Positions 23,170 through 34,870 of a stretch of DNA of 64,000 nucleotides are shown in pieces. The stretch lies in NCBI GenBank assembly GCA_000827265.1, contig KN834873.1, positions 6,462 through 70,461 of the forward strand, written 5' to 3'. Every line of letters starts with the position of its first letter. The first letter of the stretch is position 1. This stretch comes from Collybiopsis luxurians FD-317 M1 (Eukaryota > Basidiomycota > Agaricomycetes > Agaricales > Omphalotaceae). Position numbers and translations under genes: made by a program. The notes under the pieces were generated by a model. The model saw nothing but the letters and a program-made list of their open reading frames with translations. It was not told the origin of the DNA and did not search any database.

Positions 23170-23891
23170 CAGTGTTGCTGCAGTTCAGTTCAGTCTGCGA
23201 CCTGCTATTTTTGCTGAACCTTGAACCTGAACCTGAGGTTCAGGTTCAGAGTTTCAGCTTCAGAGGTGCACTGGGCTCAAACTGGGTTCAAACACTAATT
23301 GTATAAAATTACTACTGTAGATAGTTTTGAAGTAGTTTGTACTTCTTCTCTCCAAATATTCTCACTTGAATATGCTCCATTAATTGTAATTTGTATGTCC
23401 TGCTGTCAACAGCATGTGTTACTGGCCCAATTAACCTGATACTATCATGCCAAAAGTTGAAAAAAAAGTTTTCCCAGTGGAATGGCCTACTGAAAAACAA
23501 AGATTCATTAAGCCAACTGAATGTTTATCACCTGCTGTTCTATTTTGCTGAGCAGAATTTTTTTCCAATTTTGGTGCAAATGCCATGAGCACCTATAGCA
23601 CTTAGTGTTACCATTGATTGGATGCCAGTTTTGTCCTTAAATACCTGGCCAAACTTGATGGGAGGAAAGATTTGATGGTACAGCTATAAATCTTGCCATG
23701 GTAAATTGGCTTATTCTTACTTATTCTTATCTTTTCGGCAGCTACAGGTTCACAGGTTCAGCAGCTCTGAACCTAGAACTGCACCTCAAGATTTGGTTCA
23801 TGGAAAGAGTAGAACCTTGCCCTGAACCTTAGGTTTGGCTCAGGTTCAAACCCAGTCCAGTAGGTTCACAGACTGAACTGCGGCAACACTA
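23170..23891. mobile_element. hAT-type MITE with GGTTCAGG-rich interior
   Basis: The inverted ends are CAGTGTTGC and GCAACACTA, extended by an inner match (GCAGTTCAGT...ACTGAACTGC). It is flanked by the 8-bp direct repeats ACCTTAAA (23162-23169) and ACCCTAAA (23892-23899). Block A reads GGCACCCTAAACATG at about 8497 with a single copy, a true empty site. It is 722 bp and non-coding, with interior palindromic GAACCTGA/TCAGGTTC arrays. Confidence 0.9.
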
Positions 23892-24086
23892 ACCCTAAAC
23901 ATGTACTGTTGTTCAGCTACCCTTTTGAGTACAATAGGTCACTCCAAATTTGAGTCCTCTATAATTCCCATTAGCTGAACTTTCAAAACACAAGATCTAG
24001 TGCTTTGTTAGATTTGAGCTGTGGCCAAAAAATCAGCTTATCAATGGTCCATTCTAACCATCCATCATTGTGAAGGGAGCCTTATA

Positions 24087-24590
24087 CATCAGCAAAAGTA
24101 CTTCAAAGCCTAGGCTCACTTTAATTCCTTTTGGGAAACCTGGAGCTTCCTGGGCTACCTGGTAGACCCAGGGTGCCAGAGTTGCCTAAGGTTGCCAGGA
24201 GACACCCCCCAAATCCTGTGCACACTCAGGCAAATTAAAGTAGCCCAAGATATCCTGGGAATCTTTGAGCAGCCCTGAGAGCTCCCTGTGTATCTCTGAG
24301 TATCTCTGAGTATCCCTGAGCATCCCTGAGCATCCCTGAGCATCCCTGGAAGGTATCTGCTTATGTTAGAATCAATCTTGTGACCCTAGATAAATATCTA
24401 AATTCCTGTTTATCTCATCTCACATATGTTTTGAGCAATGAGGAATATACATTAATTTGATTACATAATACAACAGTAGAAACATAACTCAAAGATGAGA
24501 TGGGTAAGTAGACAGACATTCAGTAAGCAGGAAATAGAGAACTACCACAATAGAATTGCAATAGAATACCCACTCTAAATCAAGCAGAAT
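24087..24590. repeat. AT-rich repeat with CCTGAG-rich head (copy 2), upstream of the LINE
   Basis: It begins TACATCAGCAAAAGTAC like the repeats at 22012 and 43630, followed by CCTGG/CCTAGG/CCTGAG-rich sequence. The right limit is unclear because the LINE 5' region follows. No gene is present. Confidence 0.4.
24291..24350. repeat. Tandem 10-bp repeat
   Basis: Six adjacent 10-bp units run TATCTCTGAG, TATCTCTGAG, TATCCCTGAG, CATCCCTGAG, CATCCCTGAG, CATCCCTGGA. Confidence 0.9.
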
Positions 24591-24864
24591 AGCCGGATTT
24601 GGCTCAGTCCGGGAGAGACCCTGTGACTACAAAGGAAACATCAAGCCACTCACCACCACCTTTGTCCTCCAAAACGGAGCGTCCAATGCCCCTATGCCAC
24701 TCATGGGACAACCCGGTGAACAACAGACAAAGAGTTGCCACTCTAGAGATGTATAAAAGGAACAGTGCAAGTACATTGACAACCAACTGCATTACACTGA
24801 ACCACCATGAAATTACTAGATACTTGAATTCGCATCTGTCTCTATCAGAACCCAACCAGCAACA

Positions 24865-26774
24865 ATGATGAACAACACCACTACCAAGAACAACAATAAG
24901 AATGGGAAGAAAATGCAGGCCTCAAAGAACACCAGCAAGAACCCCGAGGAGGTACCAATCCCAGTTGCCAATAACACCCCATTTGTTGACCCTGGGGTGA
25001 CACAGAATGGAGTGGACAAGTCCTCTAATGCGGCAAACATCCTTGAAGACCTGTACAGAGATATACAAATGAACCAAGATCAGCGGCTCCTAGGAGATGG
25101 TAAGCTGTACATATACCTGCTATCAAACACAGCTAATTAGCACACAAAGGCCACAGCGAACAAGACATGGCCCAGGATGGCCAGAACAGTATGGGCAACA
25201 CTAATGCAAACACCTCCTCCTTGCTGATGTGCACAGATGACCCTATTAAAGGTACTGCTACAACTGAACCTCCTCCAGCTCAGGCCACTCCAAGTGAGAT
25301 ACCCACAAATGGGTACCCCAGCCATGGCTTTACTACGGTCAGTAAAGGGAAGGGGAAAAGTATTGGGGGCATCAGTGCCCCAGTGTACACAACCGGACAC
25401 TGGGGCATGGCCAAATCCTCAAACCTCATATCCTTCCTTCGCAAACCTCCGCCTCCTAGCCAGCCAGCCCCCACTAGCCAGCTGCTAGCAAGAGATCCTA
25501 TCACTAACATGGAGCTGGACCCCAAAATCGTTACACCTTCTGTGAGCTCTCTGGCTGCAGAGCACACTGGCAGCCCACCCACAGGTGAGACCAAGGGAGC
25601 AGGGAACCCTCAGGCTAGGAAATGCCCTAGGACAGACGACACCAGTAGGATAGGAGAAGGCAGCATGCCCACCCCAGCCAGCCAAGCTGCCTACACTGTG
25701 ACTGGGTCCCTACCACAACACAACAATGCCCCCCCTCCACCCCCTGCAACTCCTGTGGCAGCCACTCCTCCCCCCAATACTGCTGCCCCTCTAGCCCCAC
25801 TAGCAATAAACGCACCACCAGCAGCCCCTATAGTGAATGCTCCCCCTACCAGAAATGGACAAGTGGTGAATGTACCATTCCAATTCAACATCAATCTACC
25901 AAACAATGGAGCCTTTCAGGCAAACCAAACCTTTGGACCTGTACTTGCTCCTCCACCAGGTGGTTTTCCTCATATCTATGGCTTCAACACTGAGAACCTC
26001 CACCAACACCAGTCCCAGGGCCACCGCCTGGAATGGAACACAGAGTTCAACAGGAGGGGAGGAATGATCTTGAGACCCCACAATGGTATACAAAATCAGA
26101 GACAGCAGGAAACAGCTGTTGCATCCGCTAGAGCTGCACTCCGAGATGCATTGCCCTTGCACCGCAAGCCCATTGTTGCATACACAGACCCTGAACCAAC
26201 TTCCACCTTTATACCAGAAGCTCTCTTTGTTACTGATCTCACTCCTGCTGATACCCAGTTTCTTTGGACAAATGACACTATAAACACCCCTCATGGTACA
26301 TTCCACATACATGAGTATGACACCCCACCATCCCCATTCCTTACTACTGTGGAGGGATTGACTTTTCCTATTGACCGACAAAATGAGGTACTCCAACTTG
26401 TTCATTTCACCGTAGCAAGGAACCCCACCTTCACAAACTTCCTCACCCAGCACTGCAATGCAGTACCTGCACAGTTTGCAACTGCCAATGATGTCATTAC
26501 AGTTGTCCTGAACACGGTACAGGTAGAACCACTGATCATGGGGGAAGCTGGGGGATGAGAGAGGACTGTCTGGAATCTCTACATGGAGCTGCCAAGCAGA
26601 AGCATTCCCCCCCACAACCAGCTCATTGACATAGTCTGCAATACTACCTTCTGTACACCTCTATACGGCATCAGAAATGCTCTCTGCATCCCTCTCCAAT
26701 GCTCCCACTGTGGAGGATGCAATCACCCTAGTGGCAAGTGCCCCTTCCCCACCATCCTGGGTTGGATCACATGA
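24865..26774 (+). pseudogene. LINE ORF1 (Gag-like, zinc knuckle), with a candidate intron
   Basis: A basic, Asn/Lys-rich start (MMNNTTTKNNNKNGKK) leads into NAANILEDLYRDIQMNQDQ. A 41-nt segment 25100-25140 then has donor GTAAGC, a CTAAT branch-like site and a TAG acceptor; removing it keeps frame into the ORF that contains 25167. A proline-rich middle (about 25700-25860) follows. The frame is broken by TGA at 26556-26558 but resumes unchanged and ends with a CCHC knuckle CSHCGGCNHPSGKC near 26699-26740. Such proteins package LINE RNA. Without the intron the product starts at 25167. The zinc knuckle is clear; the intron is inferred. Confidence 0.65.
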
Positions 26775-27158
26775 CCCCTACCATTGACAGCAGCGAGTAC
26801 AAACACAGTCAATGGAGGACCAGCGAGCTGGGGGAGAGGAAGCCCTATGAGAGGAAGAGGATACGGCAGAGGATATGACTGTGGCTATAGACAGGGTGGA
26901 TGAGGCAGCAAACATACAAATTTCTAGGGGTCCATCTCCTGTTACTGCACAATATATCTTAGATATCATCCCACATGTAAACTTAGCCTATCCCTGAATG
27001 ACTAGGAATACAACTAGAGCTCCACTGCCAGTAAAAGTAAGGCCAATGCACTGATTGATGATACAAACCCTGCTGCCTGTTGCTGGGGCTGCAACAGAAA
27101 TACTGAAATAATTGAGATAAGATACAGCCTCAAATATGAGTGGGCACTGTTACAGTGC

Positions 27159-30100
27159 TTGCAACTACTATGGTTCTTATTTCTGGTTCTGGTATTTTGG
27201 CTCAGACACCCTCACTGTCTTTTACCCTACATTTATCATGGATTTACAACTGAGCTGAGGCTGCCTCCCACCGTGGAATGTGGAGGCCTTGAACCAGTAC
27301 TCCCTGATGGTACTGGGGAGAGTATGTGGAGTCCCAGTCTGGATATCAGAGGCCAGACTGGCTTGGCAAACCGGCACTGTGCAAGTTCAGACACCCTCTC
27401 AGGCATGCATGCAGATGGTGCCTTGGGCCTCTCTGAGCCTGGAGGAGCTCCTGGCTCCACTGCTGGCCATGGCTCTGATGAAGGGTTCAGGGAGCATGTA
27501 AACAGTGAAACAGCAGATCTGGGAAGCTCAGGGGAGACACCAGGCCGCAATTGGCTTGCCCAGCCATTAGATCGAGACCTGGTCACCCACGAGTACAGAC
27601 TGCAGACCCCTCATATTGAGGAAGCTACTAACTGTGGTGAAGGCAACAAAATCTCACTGATCCAAATACAAAACCACAATTTCATGCTGGATGATCAGAA
27701 CATACACACAGCATTTATCAATGAACTCCTTGACCAGATAGATGAAAGAAATGAGGAGACAACTAAACAGGACAATGCAGAAAGATGGGTAGAACATATA
27801 ATAAATGAGGACTCTCAAAGAAGCACATGTACCTGAGGGAGGGTACAAACCAGACAAACATCCCCCCAATGCAGACCTGCAGTCATTAGGGGAGGAACCA
27901 GAAGGAGTGAACCAATAAAGAAATGCACGAGTGCACAACATCATATAGCATCTCTGAACATGAATGGGAGGGGCACAGGTGCAATAGATAGTAACCAGAA
28001 CAAATGGAACTGGATTGAGGAACTAATGCACAAAAATAGACTTGGAATGCTCACATTACAGGAAACCCACCTGGATGATAAAATGTTAGAGCAGATTTGT
28101 GAATTCAAATGAAATGAGCTTTTGATAGAAAACACAGCTGACCCAGATAACCCAACAGGGAAGGGAGGCGTAGCAATAGTTCTGTACAAGAGATATACAA
28201 ATATCAAAGGAGTCACATTCAAGACAATAATTCCTGGCAGGGCGCTCCTTGTACAACATCCATGGCACAGGGATAGTGTATTTACATTCCTGGCTATCTA
28301 TGCCCTAGCCAGCTCCAATGAAGAGAAGGTCCAGTTCTACAATAAACTGGATGAGCTATGGGACTCAATGAACCTACCCAAGCTTGATGGAATGGGAGGG
28401 GATTACAACCTGGCTCTGACAAGTAATGACTGCATGCCAGCCCATGTAGATAACAGGGATGCCCTTGTAGCTCTTGAGAAATTTCACAGTAGATTTAACC
28501 TTGTTGATGGATGGAGACAATTCAATGACAACAAACCAGGTTTCACCTTCCGACAAGCAGAGACTAGGTCCAGAATAGACAGGATATACCTATCAAATGA
28601 ATTCATGAGAGACAGCTCAGACTGGGACATTGTAACTCCAAACATTACCTCAGACCATGATATGGTCACTGCTGCCATAATGGACCCAATTGCACCATTT
28701 ATAGGAAAAGGGAGATGGACAACCCCCCTGGCCATAATTAAACATAAAGGTTTTAAGGAGGAGGTGGCACAGGAACTGATATGTCTGAAGACAGAGTTAA
28801 GTGCAGTGTCATATGTGAGAGGATTTACCAACACCAGCAATAAGCAGACAAGTTGGAAAAAGTTCAAGGAGTGAGTGAAACAGATTGCGAGAGAAAAAGC
28901 AAAAGTCTTGGTTCCGAAACTGAAAACTAAAGTAGATGAACTGGTTAAGAAAAGGAATGGAATCCTGAACAGCACTGAATGGTCTGAAGAAAAAAAGCTC
29001 CATGAAGCAAGCAAGCTTGACAGTAGAATACAGGAGCTAAATAACTCTCTACATATAGAGAGACAAAAAACCTCAAGGGCAAATGTGCACCTGAACAGTG
29101 AGAAACCAACTAAATGGTTCTTGAGATGAAAAGAACCACCACACCCCAAAGAGTACATCACTGAGCTAGAACACCCAGGCACTGAACCCAAAGAATTCAC
29201 AAATGACACTAGAGAAATGACTTGCATTGCAGACAGATACCATGACAGCCTCCAGGATGAGAAACCAGACCATGGAATACACACCTGACCGATGAGTTTT
29301 TCCCAGCTGAAAAATTTAAGGGGAAATGCTAAAAACAATCATTAATTTTTCCCAAGAAATTGAAATCCTTTTTCATAGGAAAACTTTACCATTTTTCACC
29401 CAATTAAGAATATCTTTCACATAAGAAAAAATTGGCCTTTCGGCCAGGATAAAGATAATCTTTCGGCCAAGAAAAAGATAGTCTTTTGGCCAAGATAAAG
29501 ATTATCTTTTGGCACAGATAATGATAATCTTTCACACCTGTTAAATTTTAAATTTTTCCTTCGCAAAACCAAATGCCTGCTTTTTGCGGAAGTGCTGAAA
29601 AGGCGCTCAAATTTACATTTCATATTCTCGAGGCTTTAACAGACTTTCAGCAGGCGAAGTTGCATGTATCTGAGAAGGAATTTTCCCTCTACAATGTACA
29701 GTTACCAGAGTGACACCTGTAGAATATATTATATGTAAAGTTGAGCACTTTTTTGGCACTTCCACAAAAAGTGGGCATTTGGTTTTGCAAAGGAGAAATT
29801 TAAAATTTGACAGGTGTGAAAGATTATCTTTATCTTAGCCGAAAGATTACCTTTTTCTTGGCCAAAAGATAATCATTATCTGGGCCAAAAGGCCAATTTT
29901 ATCTTATGAGAAAGATATTCTTAATCGGGGGAAAAATGGTAAAGTTTTCCTATGAAAAAGGATTTCAATTTCTTACAAAAAATTAATAATTGTGTTTAGC
30001 ATTTCCCCTTAAATTTTTCGGCCAGGAAAAACTCATTGGTCAGGTGTGATAGACACAGAGGATGCTTGGGATGAGGTATGGAAAAATGTAAAAGGGAGAC

Positions 30101-33100
30101 TTACCCAGATGGACTGCAGCAAGCTAGCACAGTACATCAAGCAGAGTGAAGTTGAGAAAGCACTGAAGATCTCCAAGAAGGGGGAAGCCACAGGCCTTGA
30201 TGGCCTCCCTACTGAACTATACCAAATGCTTAAGGAGATGTATGAAGAAAGGAAAGGAAAAAATAATGAGATCCCCAGTATCGTTAAGATACTCACTGAT
30301 GTATTTAATGAAATTGAACGCTATGGAGTAGCCCCAGGAACAAACTTCACAAAGGGATGGATGTGCCCAATCTATAAGAAGAAAGAGCAAAACAACATAG
30401 CAAACTATCGACCAATTACTGTTCTGAATTCAGACTATAAAATACTTACTAAAGCACTATCTCTAAGGCTGGCCGATATTGCACCTGAGTTGATCCATGA
30501 AGGCCAAGCTGGGTTCATGAAAGGAAGAAGCATCTTTGATCATATTCAACTCACTGAAGTTGTAATTGACTGGGCTGAAGCAGTAGAAGAAGATGGGGCC
30601 ATCATAGCTCTCGACCAAGAAAAGGCATATGATAAGATTGACCACAAGTACCTATGGAAAATACTAAAAGAGTTCAACTTCCCTGACCACTTCACTAACA
30701 CAGTTAAGGCCCTGTATACAGAGGCGCACACCCAGATAGTAATAAATGGATTTATCAGTAAAGGTTTCACAGTTAAAAGAAGTGTCCGACAAGGTGACCC
30801 ACTATCATGCCTGCTGTTCAATCTTGCAATTGAGCCACTTGCAGAAATGATTAGAAGCTCTGTAGACATACAAGGAATTGAAATACCAGAAATAAAAGAA
30901 AAACTAAAAGTGATCCTGTTTGCAGATGACACCACTGTCTACCTATCTAAAAAAGACAAATTTAGCAATCTGGAAAAGATACTCTGCACCTGGTGTACTG
31001 CCTCAACAGCAAAATTTAACATAGAAAAAACAGAAGTGATGCCGATAGGTAAGAAATCTTTAGGGAACAGCTGATAGAAACATGCAAAATTACACAAGAC
31101 CAGGACCCCATACCAGTAGGAGTCTCAATCAAGCAAGATGGAATGACTATGTGAACCCTTGGAGGCCATGTTGGGAACATTATTAGCAGAACTGACCCAT
31201 GGGTCAGAGTAATAGAAAAGATCAAGTATGCACTGTCTCTATGGAAAGAGGTGAAGCTCACACTAGATGGGAAAGTTCTTGTCATACAATTTGAACTGGC
31301 AAGCAGATGCCAATTCCTCACAGCAGCTCAGGGTATGCCTGATGAAACCCTGAAAACATTAAACAAAATAATGACCAACTTCATCTGGGATGATGGACAA
31401 CCAAGAGTGAGTTGCAAAATGCTGCAGAAACCAGTTAGCAAGGGAGGTAAAAACCTAATCAGCCTGGAAGCCCTCAGAGATGCCATAGGTCTGATGCGCA
31501 TGAAAGTATACCTTAATTATGGAAAGTCACATTCAATATGGACCAGGTTTGCTGATGACTTAGCTAGAAGGGCAATAACTAAGGAAGGAGCAAGGAGGTT
31601 ACCCAAGGAGGAACTAAGAATCAATCTGCTCCTGCAGAACTGGGACATTGTTGGGAATCAGCTACCAGCATACCTCAGTGAACTGATGAAACTTAGTAAA
31701 AAGTATGGTGTGCAGGCAGAGGTGCAAGACCCCACCAAAGACCTGTGCCGGGCAATGCCTGCATGGGACCATTTTGGATCTGACCCCCATAAAAGACAGC
31801 TGAACAATGTGGAATGTAGCAAATGCCTGCAGAGTAACTATGAGGTTAAGACAATTGGAGACCTGGAAGATATGACCAAATGCATAGAACAGAGCAACCA
31901 CAAACTGACAAGCAACTGTGACTGCCAGGACTGCAAAGTTGATAGAATGTATCAGTGCACAAAGCCAGTGGAATGTGCAGACCAGGCACAAAAAGTGCTA
32001 GACACCCTGCTGCCCAAGTGGAACCCAAAACTAAAAGAAGAAACCACACCTGAGGAGGAACAGGAACCTGAAGAGGAAACCAGTGAGGCATTCAAAGCAC
32101 CAAGGAAAATTACTCAACTAAAGGATAGCTTCAGGGTATTCACAAATGCACAGGAATACAAGAGCTCCCCAGAGGCCCCAACTGGACTGAGAGAGGAGGA
32201 ACCACTGGAGGGGAACAGAGATGAACAAACTACAGTATACATAGGAGGATCAGCAATGAACAGCGGGAGTGCAAATGCCAAAAGTGGAGGTGGTGTCTGG
32301 CATGGGGAAAATAATGAATGAAACCTAGAAATTAGAATACCAGACTCCAACAGACAAAAGATGCGGCTGAGATAGTGGCAGCAATATCCACTATCTGGCA
32401 GCACACCACCCATACCAGAATTACCCTGGTCAGCAAATCAAAACTCATAACATCCTTAAAGAAAAAACTGGAAATGTGGGAACAGCAAGGATACATAGGA
32501 ATTACAAATGCAAATCTCTTACAACCACTTGCAGCCCTATTAAAAAGACATAAAGCAGAGCTCATACTCCAGTATGTAGACAAGGATCACCCACAGTACA
32601 AGGCAGCTGGAAAGGCACTGGAAATAGCTAGGAGAGCACCCAACAAGGAAACACCAGATGAAGTGGACCTTTCAATTGAACAAGAATGGAGAATACAAGG
32701 TGCTCAGGTTTTGAAAATGTCCCAAAAACTGCTGTACCAAGGTATACAATCCCTAACCTTCCCAACAAGAAAAAAGGCTAACGACACTGAACTGACCCCA
32801 TGTCACTCTAAGGCCTATGAGAAAAATATAGATGCAATATGTACCAGCATCAGGCAATTCTTGAACAAGGAAGTTAGCACCAAGGAAATGTGGATAAGGG
32901 GCACGAAGAGCCAAACTGCCACAAAGGAACAAAATGTATGGACATGGAAAGCAATCCACAATACCTTCTGGATAGGCAGGAGATGGCTGCACTGTGAAGG
33001 ATACAAAGGAAGGGCAACATGCCAGAACTGTGGAGCCATTGAGGACATGGAGCACATACTGGTAAAATGTGATAGACCAGGACAAGCTGAAGTCTGGAAT

Positions 33101-33418
33101 CTAGCCAGGCAACTCCTTGCTCATAAACAAATAGTACTCCCCAAAGAGATGACTATGGGACTAGTATTAGGTTGTGCACTGATGCACCCAAGAGATGGAC
33201 AAGGGAAGGAAATCCCCAGGGCCCAGAGGCTGCTAGAAATTACTGTAAGGGAAGCAACAGCCCTCATATGGCATATGCGGAATGTACATGTGATACAGCA
33301 TGATAATGACCGAGAGAAAATACCATTGATGAATGAAATCCAAAACCAATTCTACTTCAGGCTGAATAGGAGGATGCAGCTTGATGTAACCCTTATGAAC
33401 AAGGCTAAGTTTGGATGA
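27159..33418 (+). pseudogene. LINE ORF2 polyprotein (endonuclease, reverse transcriptase, RNase H)
   Basis: Endonuclease signatures are SLNMNGRG, LQETHLD, GGDYNLAL, SRIDRIYLS and SDHDMV (about 27950-28680). Reverse transcriptase has NYRPITVLNSDYKILTKAL, ALDQEKAYDKIDH, VRQGDPLSC and the catalytic box FADDTTVY (30919-30942). RNase H begins VYIGGSAMNSG near 32239, with the first catalytic Asp replaced. The C-terminus carries CQNCGAIEDMEHILVKC (about 33020-33070), typical of LINE ends. Lesions are TGA at 27834, 28119, 28872, 29127, 31152 and 32319, frameshifts near 31055 and 32350, and a foldback insertion at 29280. The true start may lie upstream of 27159. Inactive. Confidence 0.8.
29280..30048. 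mobile_element. Foldback MITE nested in the LINE
   Basis: The two halves are inverted copies. Outer ends are CACACCTGACC and GGTCAGGTGTG, followed by GATGAGTTTTTCC and its complement, and the symmetry continues through the AAAGATAATCTTT-rich inner parts to a central loop near 29650-29720. ATA flanks both sides (29277-29279 and 30049-30051). Deleting the element plus one ATA joins the LINE codons ATA and GAC in frame, confirming exact borders. It is 769 bp with no coding capacity. The superfamily is uncertain (3-bp target). Confidence 0.85.
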
Positions 33419-33778
33419 AAAGCCATTTCAAGGACCATGATCCTAGACATGTGGCAAGAGATGATTGACATTGATGAACCTCTGGATAAATGGACTATAC
33501 ACCCAGGGTTTTAGTGGTTATAGGTAAATGTACAAAGGGACAACTCAACAACTAAATATGAGGTAGTAACATAACATAGTTTCTGTAGAATCTAACAACC
33601 CAATCCCCACATAACCGGCCATTTGCAGGTATGTGAGTGCACATTTCCCCGGGCGGAAGACATTCTGCAGACCTTGACTCTGCAACAACAAGCTTTTGAG
33701 GGCTCACCTAGGGCTGACCAAGTCAGTGACCTAGGGCCTGAATGCTTCCATAAAATAAAATAAAAATAAATAAAAAAA
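33419..33778 (+). other. LINE 3' untranslated region and A-rich tail
   Basis: This is non-coding and ends in AAAATAAAATAAAAATAAATAAAAAAAG-type sequence (33752-33778). The next base begins the resumed block B duplication (ATTCTTAGCTTATCACAG). Confidence 0.75.
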
Positions 33779-34870
33779 GATTCTTAGCTTATCACAGTTA
33801 CATGCTGACTTACAGCCTGTTTTACATATAAAAAATAGGCAAGGCTCAGTGATATATGCTGGTTTGAACTGAAAGTTTAAACTGCATGAACTGCATTAAA
33901 CTGAACTGGTTTGTGGTTTAAACCAGTTGCAGTTTACAGTTTATTTAATTTAGGGTAAAACTGAACTGGATCAGACCTTTGAACTTTGTATTCTGAAACT
34001 CAGATCATCAATGCAAGGCTGTTAGAAACCTATGCAAAAGTATGTGTATCACTGTGAATGACTGTACCATAAATGGGAAGGATATCTGGTATGTGTACAG
34101 TAACTATGGTGAGGAGCCTTAAAAGTGCAATTGTGAAATGATATGAATTGTATCCAGATTAAGGAGGAGCTTTTGGGAAACTCAAGATCATTTAGGACTT
34201 CCAAGGTGGTAGATAAAAGAGATAAATTGCCAAGAAATTTACAAGTAAGCTAGGAACAATAGTTGGTACAACTAATTTTTGTAGATTATGGGTTATGAGT
34301 GGGTACAAAATAATAAGAGAACTTATATTTGCTGACTCTCATTCGAGCCTTTATACCTAAGTACAGAACTACTAGAATTGGAGTGAACAAGCTCAGTGCC
34401 TTGTTATCTATAACTTATCAGTGTTACATAACCTGCTGCATGAGTCAGACTTCATAGCTGGGCTCCCACCATGATCATGACACAAAGCAGCTACTTGGGC
34501 TGCAACTAACAAGGGATAATAGAGACTCTAAAACTTGTCATTTCTCAGGTCAAAATAGTACAGGTGCCGATTTGTACCTGTATACCATCAATGTAGTGGG
34601 GTCTGGTACAAAGCCCCATAAATAATTGGATGCAGAACTTAGTCCACATTTTTGCTGGATTTGCAGCGGGACCTTGTTCAGTATTTGTACCCTGTGAGCA
34701 TGTATTGCTTATGTTAATACACTGGTTTGGAGTTGAATTGGAAATGCAATCATCCCCACCACCTAATTGATGAAGCAAAAAGTAGTCCTATGATTCAAAT
34801 ATTATAACAGAGTTCTGATGATTACCTGGGTCTCAACAGCTTCATTTGACTAATGGTGGTAGTTCTATTT
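33779..34870. repeat. Right arm of block B, paired with 9813-10835
   Basis: This is the counterpart of the block A right arm, non-coding, with CG to TG/CA changes near its end (34815-34834 against 10778-10797). It contains about 80 bp (34275-34370) not present in A. Confidence 0.7.

Larger units (their letters stand above)
24860..33778 (+). mobile_element. LINE (EN-RT-RNase H non-LTR retrotransposon), degraded
   Basis: The element has the order nucleic-acid-binding ORF1, then ORF2 with AP-type endonuclease, reverse transcriptase, RNase H and a terminal Cys/His region. It ends at an A-rich (AAATA)n tail (33752-33778), as expected for target-primed insertion. The domain set resembles fungal Tad1-type LINEs. 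It is about 8.9 kb including a 769-bp nested insertion. The 5' end and target duplication were not found. Many stops and two frameshifts show it is dead. Confidence 0.8.
15262..34870. repeat. Segmental duplication block B (NLR unit, second copy)
   Basis: This matches block A from 345 to 10835 but is nearly twice as long. Gains are an AT-rich repeat (22012-22670), a hAT MITE (23170-23891), and a further repeat plus LINE (24087-33778). Similarity resumes at 33779 and continues to 34870. The three kinds of insertion postdate or accompany the A/B split, since A has the uninterrupted sequence at the MITE site. Confidence 0.85.

Noticed and set aside
24291..24350. Decamer array as a CRISPR-like structure
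   Set aside because: Units are directly adjacent with no spacers, and the DNA is eukaryotic.
25896..26615. 239-codon minus-strand frame under LINE ORF1
   Set aside because: It is antisense to the zinc-knuckle protein; Cys/Ser-rich composition comes from the opposite strand and no domain is visible.
28484..29338. 284-codon minus-strand frame in LINE ORF2
   Set aside because: It is antisense to recognisable endonuclease and connector sequence; hydrophobic composition reflects AT-rich lysine codons on the other strand.
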